Assembly (NCBI RefSeq): GCF_001424195.1
Contig: NZ_LMOO01000001.1
Coordinates: 1 to 64,000 of the forward strand
Source: Cellulomonas sp. Leaf334
GTDB lineage: Bacteria; Actinomycetota; Actinomycetes; Actinomycetales; Cellulomonadaceae
DNA: 64,000 nt
Direction of reading: 5' to 3'
The notes under the pieces were generated by a model that was not told the DNA's origin, did not search any database, and saw only the letters and a program-made list of their open reading frames with translations. Positions 1 to 7,074 of this stretch are shown here, in pieces. Both the position numbers and the translations under genes were made by a program. How positions within the stretch are numbered: position 1 is the stretch's first letter; every line of letters begins with the position of its first letter.

Positions 1-33
1 AACGCCTTCTGCAGCAGCAGCACCACGGCACCT

Positions 34-78
34 CCCACCCGAGGACAACGTCACGACAGACGTTGCCCCTCGGGTGGG
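34..78. terminator. Long two-part hairpin, probable terminator
   Basis: Outer arms 34-44 and 68-78 are perfect 11-base complements. Inner arms 46-52 and 59-65 add 7 more pairs around a 6-base loop, so the stem has about 18 pairs with small internal asymmetry. It lies 10 bases past the stop of the leftward reductase gene at 89. No T run follows on either strand, which is common in high-GC actinomycetes. It may also end an unseen gene entering from the left. Bases 1-33 show nothing else I can name. Confidence 0.7.
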
Positions 79-88
79 TCGAGATCTA

Positions 89-706
89 TCAGCTGTCGGC
101 GCCGGGCACCTTGTCGGTGACGTCCTCGTACGTCTGGGTGCCGGGCAGCTCGCTGGGCGCGTAGACGAGGCGTGCGACACCCGTGGGGAAGATGTCGGAG
201 CGCAGCAGCCGCAGGGGGTAGATGGGCTCGCCCTCGTCGAACAGCCGCTCGCCGTGGCGGGCGGCGACGGGGTGGACGAAGAGGCTGAGCTGGTCGACGA
301 GCCGGGCGGCGAGCAGCTGCCGGACGATCGAGATCGACCCGGCGACGAGGATCTTGCCGATGGTCGGGTCCGCCTTGAGCGCGGTGACGGCCTCGACGAG
401 GTCGCCCTGGACGGCCTCGGCGTTCCGCCAGCCGAGGTCCTGGCTGCCGCGGGTGGCGACGACCTTGCGGACGTCACCGAGCTGGGCTGCGAACGTCGCG
501 TCCTCCCCGCCGGCGGCCTCACGGTCGGGCCACGCGCCGGCGAAGCTGTCGTACGTCACGCGCCCGAGGATCATCACGTCGACGTCCTCGTAGTCCTCGC
601 CGACCGCGGCGCCCATGTTCTCGTCGAAGTACGGGAAGTGCCAGGCCGGGTCGATCTCGGCCACGCCGTCGAGCGAGATGAACAGGCTGGAGACGATCGT
701 CGCCAT
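89..706 (-). CDS. Dihydrofolate reductase-like (RibD C-terminal fold) protein
   Basis: A 205-residue protein with the fold shared by DHFR and the reductase domain of RibD. Visible marks are the N-terminal strand ending in SLDGV, the VMILGRVTYDSF segment around residues 50-60, and ILVAGSISIVRQLL, which matches the NADPH-binding helix region. Many actinomycete relatives have no proven substrate, so a folate or riboflavin role should not be assumed. I start it at the ATG at 706 because GGAGG sits just upstream. It is the last of three leftward genes (regulator, epoxide hydrolase, reductase) with 85-90 base gaps and ends at the hairpin 34-78. Confidence 0.85.
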   Translation of the reverse strand: MATIVSSLFISLDGVAEIDPAWHFPYFDENMGAAVGEDYEDVDVMILGRVTYDSFAGAWPDREAAGGEDATFAAQLGDVRKVVATRGSQDLGWRNAEAVQGDLVEAVTALKADPTIGKILVAGSISIVRQLLAARLVDQLSLFVHPVAARHGERLFDEGEPIYPLRLLRSDIFPTGVARLVYAPSELPGTQTYEDVTDKVPGADS

Positions 707-796
707 CGGGGTCCTCCAAGGCTCGGGGCCGCGCACGAGCCGCGCGGTCGCTCGACACGATCAGACCGCACACCACCCACATCCGGCCACCCCGGC

Positions 797-1927
797 TCAG
801 CCGACGGGCACCGCCGCGAGGAACGCGCGGATGTCCCCGGCCAGCTCGTCGGGTCGTTCCATCGCCGGGAAGTGCCCTCCCCGGGGGTGCTCGGCCCAGA
901 ACGCGAGGTGCCCGTCGGGGTCGAGGATGCGTCGCATCAGTGGCTCCTCGCCGAACGCGACCATGCCCTGGGGGCGGTCGTGCGCGCGGCCCCAGGCGAC
1001 GGACGCGTGCGCGGCCTCGTAGAGCAGGTTCGCGCCGCCGTCGCCGCCCCGCCCGAACCACGCCACGGAGACGAGCGTGAGGAGGTGGTCGAGGTCGACG
1101 GCGTCCTCGGGCAGCGCGCGCTCCGGGTCGGTCCACTCGCGGACCTTCTCGACGATCCACGTCAGCTGCATGACGGGGGAGTCGGTGAGGCCGTACGCGA
1201 CGCTCAGGGGCCGGGTCGTCTGCACCTGGAGGTACCCGAAGTCCTCCGCGCGGGCCGCCTTCAGGCTCTCGTGCCGGGCCTTCTCCTCGTCGGTCAGGTG
1301 GTCCGTGGGCGGGGTGTACGCGGTCGCGATGGCGCCCGGGTCGGTGGTGACCAGCGAGGCGATCACCCGGTCGCCCGCGTCGAGGCACAGCTGCTCGCTG
1401 ATCCCGGCGCCGACGTCCCCGCCGACCACGGCGTACCGCTCGTAGCCGAGCGCGCGCATGATCCGGTCGAACGCCTCGGCGGTCCGGGCGATGCCCCAGC
1501 CGTGGCCCGTGAGCGGGGTGGAGAACCCGAAGCCGGGGATCGACGGCGCCACGACGTGGAACGCCGGACCGTCCTGCGGGTCGGCCAGCGCGGGCGCGAG
1601 CGCGGCGAACTCGACGAACGACGCGGGGTAGCCGTGGCACAGGAGCAGCGGTGTCGCGTGCTCGTCGCGGGACCGCACGTGCAGCCCGTGGACCGGCTGG
1701 CCGTCGACGTCGGCGAGGAACTGGGGCATGCGGTTGAGGCGTTCCTCCTGGGTGCGCCAGTCGAAGCCCGTGCGCCAGTGCTCGGCGAGACGTCGCGCGT
1801 AGGTCACCGGGGTCCCGCGCTCCCAGCCCGACGTGAGGTCGGCGGGCCAGCGGGTGCGGCCGAGCCGCTCGGCCAGGTCGTCGACCTGCGTGGTCGGGAT
1901 CGCGATCTCGTACGGTCGGATGTCCAT
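797..1927 (-). CDS. Epoxide hydrolase family protein (EHN plus alpha/beta hydrolase)
   Basis: A 376-residue protein. Residues 1-110 match the epoxide hydrolase N-terminal domain (MDIRPYEIAIPTTQVDDLAERL) and the rest is an alpha/beta hydrolase. The HGYP oxyanion segment is at 98-101. The nucleophile elbow GGDVG places the expected Asp at 171, and the C-terminal GHFPAMERP carries the likely catalytic His. In this family the Asp attacks an epoxide to give a diol via an ester intermediate; the real substrate is unknown. The ATG at 1927 matches the family N-terminus and follows a GGAGAGG. It lies downstream of the AraC-type gene on the same strand and may be controlled by it. Confidence 0.85.
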   Translation of the reverse strand: MDIRPYEIAIPTTQVDDLAERLGRTRWPADLTSGWERGTPVTYARRLAEHWRTGFDWRTQEERLNRMPQFLADVDGQPVHGLHVRSRDEHATPLLLCHGYPASFVEFAALAPALADPQDGPAFHVVAPSIPGFGFSTPLTGHGWGIARTAEAFDRIMRALGYERYAVVGGDVGAGISEQLCLDAGDRVIASLVTTDPGAIATAYTPPTDHLTDEEKARHESLKAARAEDFGYLQVQTTRPLSVAYGLTDSPVMQLTWIVEKVREWTDPERALPEDAVDLDHLLTLVSVAWFGRGGDGGANLLYEAAHASVAWGRAHDRPQGMVAFGEEPLMRRILDPDGHLAFWAEHPRGGHFPAMERPDELAGDIRAFLAAVPVG

Positions 1928-2012
1928 GGCGTCGGTCCTCTCCGTCGGCGTGGTGCGTGCGGTCCGAGCCAACCGGAGCGCCGACGGGGTGTCTTGAACG
2001 GGGACGACACCG

Positions 2013-2696
2013 TCAGACGGGCTCGTCGCGGCCCTGCGACTGACCGGGTGTGAACCCCGTCAGCCGTTTGAGCTCCCGTGTCAGGTGGGACTGGTCCGCG
2101 TACCCGAGCCGGTGGGCGACGTCCGCGATCGCCTCGCCTCGCTGCAGACGCGCGACGGCCTCGCGGGCCCGGGCGATCCGCCGCACCTCGCGCGGGCTCA
2201 TCCCGGTGGCGTGCGTGAAGTGCCGCTCGACCGAGCGGGGCGACAGCGGCACCGGGCCGCCGTCGAGCGCTGCCTCCACGACGTCGTCGCGGGAGAGAAG
2301 CCCGTCGTGGGCGAACGACTCGACGAGGGCGTCGACCAGCGTGTCGTCCGTCCCGGGGAACGGCCACAGCGACCCGCCCAGGAGGAACAGGCCGGGCGAG
2401 GGCATCGGCAGCCGCTCGGTGCGGTCGCGCATCGTGCCGACGGGGACGTGCGTGAAGTAGGCACCGGGGGCGAACCGGATGCCGACGTTCCTGTTGCCGG
2501 CGGTGTAGGGCACCGGGGTGGGTTGCGTCGACGGGCCGCTGAGCAGCACGCGGTGGCCGTCGGCGGTGAGGCTGAAGATCAGGTCCCAGCGTGCGTCGGC
2601 GGACGCGAGGTACGTCCCGTCGCTCGTGTCCTGGGTGTGCCACACGACGTCGACGAACACCGACGCCGAGGCTCGCTCCTCGTAGCGGAAGCTCAT
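2013..2696 (-). CDS. AraC-family transcriptional regulator
   Basis: A 227-residue DNA-binding regulator. The N-terminal half resembles the DUF6597-type sensor domain of short AraC proteins (SADARWDLIFSL, RFAPGAYF). The C-terminal half is the AraC double helix-turn-helix, with SVERHFTHATGMSPREVRR as the first helix pair and IADVAHRLGYADQSHLTREL as the second. A frame open further upstream would run antisense over the next gene, so I use the ATG at 2696. TACGCT lies 8 bases before that ATG, suggesting a leaderless transcript. Likely targets are the epoxide hydrolase and reductase genes downstream, which is inference from position. Confidence 0.85.
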   Translation of the reverse strand: MSFRYEERASASVFVDVVWHTQDTSDGTYLASADARWDLIFSLTADGHRVLLSGPSTQPTPVPYTAGNRNVGIRFAPGAYFTHVPVGTMRDRTERLPMPSPGLFLLGGSLWPFPGTDDTLVDALVESFAHDGLLSRDDVVEAALDGGPVPLSPRSVERHFTHATGMSPREVRRIARAREAVARLQRGEAIADVAHRLGYADQSHLTRELKRLTGFTPGQSQGRDEPV

Positions 2697-2704
2697 GCCC
2701 GTCG

Positions 2705-2710
2705 AGCGTA
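2705..2710 (-). promoter_or_regulatory. Candidate -10 (TACGCT), leaderless AraC-type gene
   Basis: TACGCT on the minus strand ends 8 bases before the ATG at 2696, so transcription would begin at or next to the start codon. The surrounding 10-mer GGTCTACGCT is nearly identical to the rightward one at 2752-2761. Confidence 0.5.
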
Positions 2711-2755
2711 GACCGGGCGCCGGATCCGCCCCTGTCCGCGCCTGGGGACCTGGTC

Positions 2756-2761
2756 TACGGT
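2756..2761 (+). promoter_or_regulatory. Candidate -10 (TACGGT) of the DUF1269-type gene
   Basis: TACGGT within GGTCTACGGT. The start codon is 49 bases on and has its own AAGGAG ribosome site, so this would be a leadered transcript. It mirrors the leftward -10 at 2705-2710. Confidence 0.45.
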
Positions 2762-2810
2762 CGATATCGCACCACACCGGACATCGACTCTGCAGACCAA
2801 GGAGCTCTTC

Positions 2811-3362
2811 ATGTCGGACGACCAGCCCACCGACGTCGTCGCCGCCCTCTCGGACGGTGCGTACACCCTCTTCGTGGCCGACTTCGCGGACACCGACACC
2901 GCTCTGGCGGCGTACGAGGCCCTCAAGTCGATCGAGGACGGCAGGACGCTCGAGATCGACGGTGTCATCGTCGTGTCGCGTGCCGCCGACGGGACGCTCG
3001 AGATCCAGAAGGCGACCGACCACAGCACCCGGCACGGCCTGACGTGGGGCGTCGTCGGGGGCGTCGCGCTCGGTCTGATCTTCCCGCCGTCGATCATCGG
3101 GAGCGCTGCGGTCCTGGGTGCCGTGGGTGCGGCGACCGGCAAGGCGCGTGAGCTCAAGCACCGCAAGGGGCTGGCGGAGGAGCTGCAGGACGCGATCCCC
3201 CCGGGGCACTCCGGCCTCCTGGCGCTGGTCTCCGACCCGGGCGCGGTCGAGATCCGCAAGGCGCTCGACAAGGCGGACGCCATCGTCGAGAAGGCGATCG
3301 ACAAGGTCGAGGCGGACGAGATCAAGGCAGCCGCGGAGGCGGCCAAGGCCGAGGCCGGCTGA
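2811..3362 (+). CDS. DUF1269-type glycine-zipper membrane protein
   Basis: A 183-residue protein of the DUF1269 type, for which I know no biochemical function. The N-terminal 75 residues form a ferredoxin-like alpha/beta sensor-style domain (TLFVADFADTDTALAAYEAL). A small-residue hydrophobic segment at about 82-108 (GVVGGVALGLIFPPSIIGSA) looks like a glycine-zipper membrane hairpin. The C-terminal 45 residues are a charged Lys/Glu/Ala helix likely to be coiled coil. AAGGAG stands before the ATG. Such proteins are often stress-induced in actinomycetes. It ends two bases from the convergent hexapeptide-repeat gene. Confidence 0.7.
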   Translation: MSDDQPTDVVAALSDGAYTLFVADFADTDTALAAYEALKSIEDGRTLEIDGVIVVSRAADGTLEIQKATDHSTRHGLTWGVVGGVALGLIFPPSIIGSAAVLGAVGAATGKARELKHRKGLAEELQDAIPPGHSGLLALVSDPGAVEIRKALDKADAIVEKAIDKVEADEIKAAAEAAKAEAG

Positions 3363-3364
3363 GT

Positions 3365-3802
3365 CTAGGCCGCGGTCCCGAAGTCCGTGCTGGACGACCG
3401 TCGGCGGTCACCCAGCACGACGTCGCGGTCGGCGACCCGGGCGTCGACGGCGACCCGGGCGCCGGCGGCGACGACCACGCCCGCGCCGATCCGGGCGTTC
3501 GCGCCGATCCGTGCGCCGTCGCCCACGCGTGATCCGGATCCGAGGTGCACGTTCTGGCCGATGGTGACGTCGTCGCCGATCGTCACGCCGGACTCGATCC
3601 AACAGCCGGCGCCCACCCGGGTGGCGTCGCCGAGCACGGCGTCGGCCTCGACGTACGCGGACTCGTGCACCGCCGCACCGTCGGCCACCGTCGCGGTGGT
3701 GTCGACCAGACCGCCGCCGTTCCGGTGGCGCCGGTACAGGCGGACCTCACCGTCGGCACCCTCGATCGGGACGGTGCGTCCTTGCACGTCGTCGACTGTC
3801 AC
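3365..3802 (-). CDS. Left-handed beta-helix (hexapeptide repeat) protein
   Basis: A 145-residue protein dominated by hexapeptide repeats from about residue 38 to 125 (VADGAAV, VLGDATRVGAGCWI, VTIGDDVTIGQNVHLG). These predict a left-handed parallel beta-helix as in gamma-carbonic anhydrases and acyl or nucleotidyl transferases. I see no clear active-site His triad, so enzyme activity is uncertain and it may be structural. The GTG at 3802 is chosen because AGGAG lies 6 bases upstream; upstream coding potential is poor. It is convergent with the DUF1269-type gene with only two bases between stops. Confidence 0.65.
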   Translation of the reverse strand: MTVDDVQGRTVPIEGADGEVRLYRRHRNGGGLVDTTATVADGAAVHESAYVEADAVLGDATRVGAGCWIESGVTIGDDVTIGQNVHLGSGSRVGDGARIGANARIGAGVVVAAGARVAVDARVADRDVVLGDRRRSSSTDFGTAA

Positions 3803-3918
3803 GTCACGCTCCTGGTCTGCTTGTTCGCCGGTCCTGCCATCATCCGAGGCGGCCGGCCGGCCGGCCAGTGACCAAAGGCCCGCTGGCGACCGGGCGGGTC
3901 GCGGGTGACGATCGAGTC

Positions 3919-4341
3919 GTGCCCAAGACGACACGATCCGGAGCCGCCAGGCAGAGCGAGCTGCCGAGCACGCTGCAACGCTCCGACGAGCTCGCGCAGC
4001 GCACCTTCGCGCACGCGTACGACGCGGCGATCGAGCAGTACGACGGCGACGAGGAGCGCGCGCACCTCGTCGCCTTCGCCGCCCTCAAGCACTCCCACGA
4101 GAAGGTCGGCGACAGCTGGCGCCCGAAGGTGGAGTACGGGCCGTCGGACCAGCACGCCGAGGAGGGGTACGGCTCGGACGCGCCGACGGCCGGCGGGGTC
4201 GACGCGAACGCGAGCAAGGCGCACCTGTACGACGTCGCGACGGAGCTCGGCATCGCGGGGCGCTCGCGGATGCGCAAGGAGGAGCTCGTCGTGGCCATCG
4301 CGCAGGAGAACGACCGCCGGAGCCGGGAGGCGCTCCGGTGA
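3919..4341 (+). CDS. chaB: ChaB family protein with Rho N-terminal-like domain
   Basis: A 140-residue protein. Residues 1-65 are a ChaB domain (SELPSTLQRSDELAQRTF, AFAALKHSHEKVGD). Residues 98-140 form a Rho-termination-factor N-terminal-like SAP helix bundle (SKAHLYDVATELGI, RKEELVVAIAQ). ChaB was named as a cation-transport regulator in E. coli, but no firm mechanism is known. The GTG at 3919 matches the family start VPKTTRSG; no ribosome site is visible, and GACGAT 6 bases upstream resembles the local leaderless -10 pattern. Its stop overlaps the next gene by four bases (GTGA), so the two are coupled. Confidence 0.8.
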   Translation: MPKTTRSGAARQSELPSTLQRSDELAQRTFAHAYDAAIEQYDGDEERAHLVAFAALKHSHEKVGDSWRPKVEYGPSDQHAEEGYGSDAPTAGGVDANASKAHLYDVATELGIAGRSRMRKEELVVAIAQENDRRSREALR

Positions 4342-5177
4342 CGGAGCGGATGGTCGAGGTGGCCGACGGCGTCCGGCTGTGCGTCGACGTCTCCGGTGCC
4401 GGGGAGCCGTTGGTGCTCGTGCACGGCGCGGGGTGCTCGTTGGTGGCGTGGCCGGACGGTCTGGTCGACCTGCTCGGGCGGCGCCACCGGGTGCTGCGCT
4501 ACGACGCGCGCGACCAGGGTCGTTCGACCACGTGGCCGGTGGGGGAGCCGGGGTACGGGATGAGCGACGTGGTGGCGGACGTGCTCGCCCTCCTGGACGA
4601 CGAGGGTGTGCCGTCGGCGCACGTGCTCGGGGTGTCGGGCGGCGGGATGGTCGGGCAGCTGCTGGCGCTCGACCACCCGGCGCGGGTGGCGACCCTGACG
4701 CTGGTCAGCAGCACGCCGGGCTCGGCGGACCTGCCGGGGATGTCCGACGACCTGCGCACGTTCTTCGACGGCGGTGCCGACGAGCCCGACTGGGCGGATC
4801 GCGAGGCGGTCGTCACGTACCTGACCGAGCTTGAGCGGCCGTTCCAGCGCGGCGGCTTCGACGAGGCGCTCCAACGGGTGATCGCGGTGCGGACGGAGCG
4901 CCGGTCGAACGACCTGCGGGCGGCGACCACGAACCCGTTCCTCGTCGACCCCGGTCCACCGTGGCGGGACCGGCTCTCGGACCTCGCCGCGCCGACGCTC
5001 GTCGTCCATGGCGCGGACGACCCGCTCTTCCCCCTCGCGCACGGGGAGGCGCTGGCGCGCGAGATCCCGGACGCCGAGCTCGTGGTGTTCCCCGACGCCG
5101 GCCACGGGGTGCCGCCGCGGCGCGCGTGGCCCGAGCTCGTCGCTCGGGTGGAGCGACTCACGAATCAGTCACGATAA
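4338..5177 (+). CDS. Alpha/beta hydrolase
   Basis: A 279-residue alpha/beta hydrolase. VHGAG near residue 32 is the oxyanion loop, GVSGGG near residue 100 is the nucleophile elbow with catalytic Ser, HGADDPLFP supplies the acid region, and DAGHG near the C-terminus supplies the His. The intact triad suggests an active esterase or lipase-type enzyme of unknown substrate. The GTG start overlaps the chaB stop (GTGA). The TAA stop at 5175-5177 lies inside the first copy of the CGATA repeat of the hip control region. Confidence 0.8.
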   Translation: MTERMVEVADGVRLCVDVSGAGEPLVLVHGAGCSLVAWPDGLVDLLGRRHRVLRYDARDQGRSTTWPVGEPGYGMSDVVADVLALLDDEGVPSAHVLGVSGGGMVGQLLALDHPARVATLTLVSSTPGSADLPGMSDDLRTFFDGGADEPDWADREAVVTYLTELERPFQRGGFDEALQRVIAVRTERRSNDLRAATTNPFLVDPGPPWRDRLSDLAAPTLVVHGADDPLFPLAHGEALAREIPDAELVVFPDAGHGVPPRRAWPELVARVERLTNQSR

Positions 5178-5230
5178 GGTGACATCGGTCCGATGTAACG
5201 ATAGTGTGCCATGGACGCCATGACACGATA
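5170..5230 (+). promoter_or_regulatory. Candidate HipB operator: palindrome plus 27-base repeats
   Basis: Bases 5182-5196 form a perfect palindrome with 7-base arms (ACATCGG/CCGATGT) around one central base. The 7-mer CACGATA starts at 5170, AACGATA at 5197 and CACGATA at 5224, each exactly 27 bases apart, putting them near the same face of the helix at about every 2.6 turns. The array ends 18 bases before the hipB ATG. HipB proteins repress their own operon from short palindromes; binding here is inferred. Confidence 0.6.
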
Positions 5231-5248
5231 TCCGCACACGGAGGACCG

Positions 5249-5482
5249 ATGGAGACCACTCCCACCGCCTGGGCCTGGGTCACCCGCCCCACCGACCTGG
5301 GCGACTTCCTGCGCGACCGACGACAGCAGCGCGGACTGACCCAGGCCGAGCTCGCCGACGAGCTCGGCATCTCCCGTCGCTACGTCGTCGAGATCGAGCA
5401 GGGCAAGCCCAGCCTGTACACCGACCGACTCTTCGCCGTCCTGCGCGAGCTCGACATCGTGCTCAAGGCCGAACAGCGATGA
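5249..5482 (+). CDS. hipB: HipB-type antitoxin, XRE-family repressor
   Basis: A 77-residue helix-turn-helix protein (LGDFLRDRRQQRGLTQAEL, ELGISRRYVVEIEQGKPSLY) of the XRE/Cro type, matching HipB antitoxins. The ATG at 5249 has GGAGG 5 bases upstream. It overlaps hipA by four bases (ATGA), the usual arrangement for a toxin-antitoxin operon. HipB normally binds HipA and represses the operon; the repeat and palindrome region just upstream is the obvious target. Confidence 0.88.
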   Translation: METTPTAWAWVTRPTDLGDFLRDRRQQRGLTQAELADELGISRRYVVEIEQGKPSLYTDRLFAVLRELDIVLKAEQR

Positions 5483-6738
5483 ACCATGCCCTCGACCTCT
5501 GGCTCTACGGCACCAGAGCCGCGACCGTCACCAGCCACGACGACCGGCTCCACCTCGTCTGGTCGGACGCCGCCGTCCAACGATGGGGGGTCGGGTCCCG
5601 CGTCGCCTCGCACCTGCTCCCGCTCGCCACCGCCGACGGGACCCACCCCGCACGCGTCAGAGCCTGGCTGGAAGGACTGCTCCCCGAAGGGCGCACGCGC
5701 ACCGCGATGGCCGTCGAGCACCGCATCGACCCCGACGACACCCTCGGCGTCCTCGGCGTCTACGGCAAGGACACCGCCGGCGCACTCGTCTTCGTCGACG
5801 AAGGAGCACCCGACCCCGCCACGACCGCGCACCTCGAGCCGATCGACCGGGACCAGGTCGCCGAGATGCTGCGCCGTTCGGCGTCCTACGGGACCGCGGA
5901 CGGCCGCCTCGACTCCTTGACCTCCCTCGCGGGCATGGAACCCAAGGTCGCCCTCGCCCGGCACGCCGACGGCTGGGCGCGCGTCCGCGCAGGAGCCGCG
6001 TCGACCCACATCATCAAGCTCTCCCGCCCGGCGCAGTCCCCGACCCACGACCTCATCGACACCGAGGCCGCGTCGCTCGACCTCGCCCGGCGCATCGGCC
6101 TGACCAGCGTCGACGCCACCATCGAGCAGTTCGACGACGTGCGCGCGATCGTCGTCTCGCGCTATGACCGCGTCGTGTCCGACGGGCCGACCGACCGGAT
6201 CCACCAGGAGGACCTCGCCCAGGCGCTCGGGATCAGCACGTCCGACCCCGAGCGCAAGTTCCAGCGCGGACGCGCGCTCCCGTCGTACACCGCCGCCGCC
6301 CGCGTCCTCACCGACGGCGGCGCCCGCACCGACGACCTCCTGCGCCTCGTCACCTTCACCGTCGCGATCGGCAACACCGACGCGCACGCCAAGAACCATT
6401 CGTTCGTCCGGCACCCCGACGGTGCACGCCTGCACCTCGCCCCGGCCTACGACGTCTCGATGCACGAGCACACCACCGTGTCCTCCGGACGCCTCGCCCT
6501 CGACGTCGCAGGCAAGAGCACCATCGCGTCCATCACGGCCGAGGACCTCGCCGACGAAGGACGGTCCTGGGGGATGGCGCCCCAGCGGGCGCGACGGGTC
6601 GTCGCCCAGACCGTGCAGGCGCTCGACGACGCGCTCGCGGTCGTCGACCGGGACGCCCATCCGGGGGTGTCGTCCGCGGCGTGGGAGAACGTCCAGCGCC
6701 GGGCCGGGCGGCTAGCGGGGCAGCTCGCGCGTCTCTGA
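5479..6738 (+). CDS. hipA: HipA-type Ser/Thr kinase toxin
   Basis: A full-length 419-residue HipA-family kinase. An N-terminal HipA-N subdomain (about 1-105) is followed by SLAGMEPKVAL, the family P-loop-like segment, then the kinase motifs IGNTDAHAKNHSF with the expected catalytic Asp at 301 and LAPAYDV as the metal-binding DFG equivalent. HipA toxins phosphorylate targets such as GltX to slow translation; the target here is unknown. All key motifs look intact, so this toxin is probably functional. Its last 27 bases overlap the convergent cupin gene. Confidence 0.9.
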   Translation: MNHALDLWLYGTRAATVTSHDDRLHLVWSDAAVQRWGVGSRVASHLLPLATADGTHPARVRAWLEGLLPEGRTRTAMAVEHRIDPDDTLGVLGVYGKDTAGALVFVDEGAPDPATTAHLEPIDRDQVAEMLRRSASYGTADGRLDSLTSLAGMEPKVALARHADGWARVRAGAASTHIIKLSRPAQSPTHDLIDTEAASLDLARRIGLTSVDATIEQFDDVRAIVVSRYDRVVSDGPTDRIHQEDLAQALGISTSDPERKFQRGRALPSYTAAARVLTDGGARTDDLLRLVTFTVAIGNTDAHAKNHSFVRHPDGARLHLAPAYDVSMHEHTTVSSGRLALDVAGKSTIASITAEDLADEGRSWGMAPQRARRVVAQTVQALDDALAVVDRDAHPGVSSAAWENVQRRAGRLAGQLARL

Positions 6739-7074
6739 CGTCAGGGCACCGCCGGCGTCGCCGGTGTTCTGCGTCCCGGCGAGCTCCACCAGCAGCGCCG
6801 ACACCTCCTCGTCGGCCCGGGGACAGTGCTCGACGCCGCGCGGGACGACGTAGACGTCCTGCGGACCGAGCACGACGTCGCCGTCGCGCAGCTGGAGGGT
6901 CAGGACCCCGGAGACGACCACGAACATCTCGTCGGTGTCCGGGTGGGTGTGCCAGACGAACTCGCCGTGCAGCTTGACCACCTTGACCTCGTGATCGTTG
7001 AGCCGGGCGAGCAGGTGGGGCTGCCAGGGCGCGGGAACCTGGTCCAGGGCGGTCTGGATGTTGCGCAGCGTCAT
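6712..7074 (-). CDS. Small cupin-domain protein
   Basis: A 120-residue single-domain cupin. Motif 1 is visible as WHTHPDTDEMFVVVSG with two His and an acidic residue for metal, and motif 2 as VVPRGVEHCPRADEE. Such proteins bind small ligands or metals; no substrate can be assigned. The ATG overlaps the dinB stop by four bases (ATGA), so it is translationally coupled to the polymerase gene. Its 3' end overlaps hipA by 27 bases in the opposite direction. Confidence 0.8.
   Translation of the reverse strand: MTLRNIQTALDQVPAPWQPHLLARLNDHEVKVVKLHGEFVWHTHPDTDEMFVVVSGVLTLQLRDGDVVLGPQDVYVVPRGVEHCPRADEEVSALLVELAGTQNTGDAGGALTSETRELPR

Noticed and set aside
2697..3209. Upstream extension of the AraC-type frame
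   Set aside because: It would run antisense across most of the DUF1269-type gene. The ATG at 2696 starts the conserved domain and has a -10 at the leaderless spacing.
3851..3866. Four tandem GGCC units
   Set aside because: Simple GC-rich repeat in a short gap; no arm-loop structure or repeat elsewhere in the window suggests a function.
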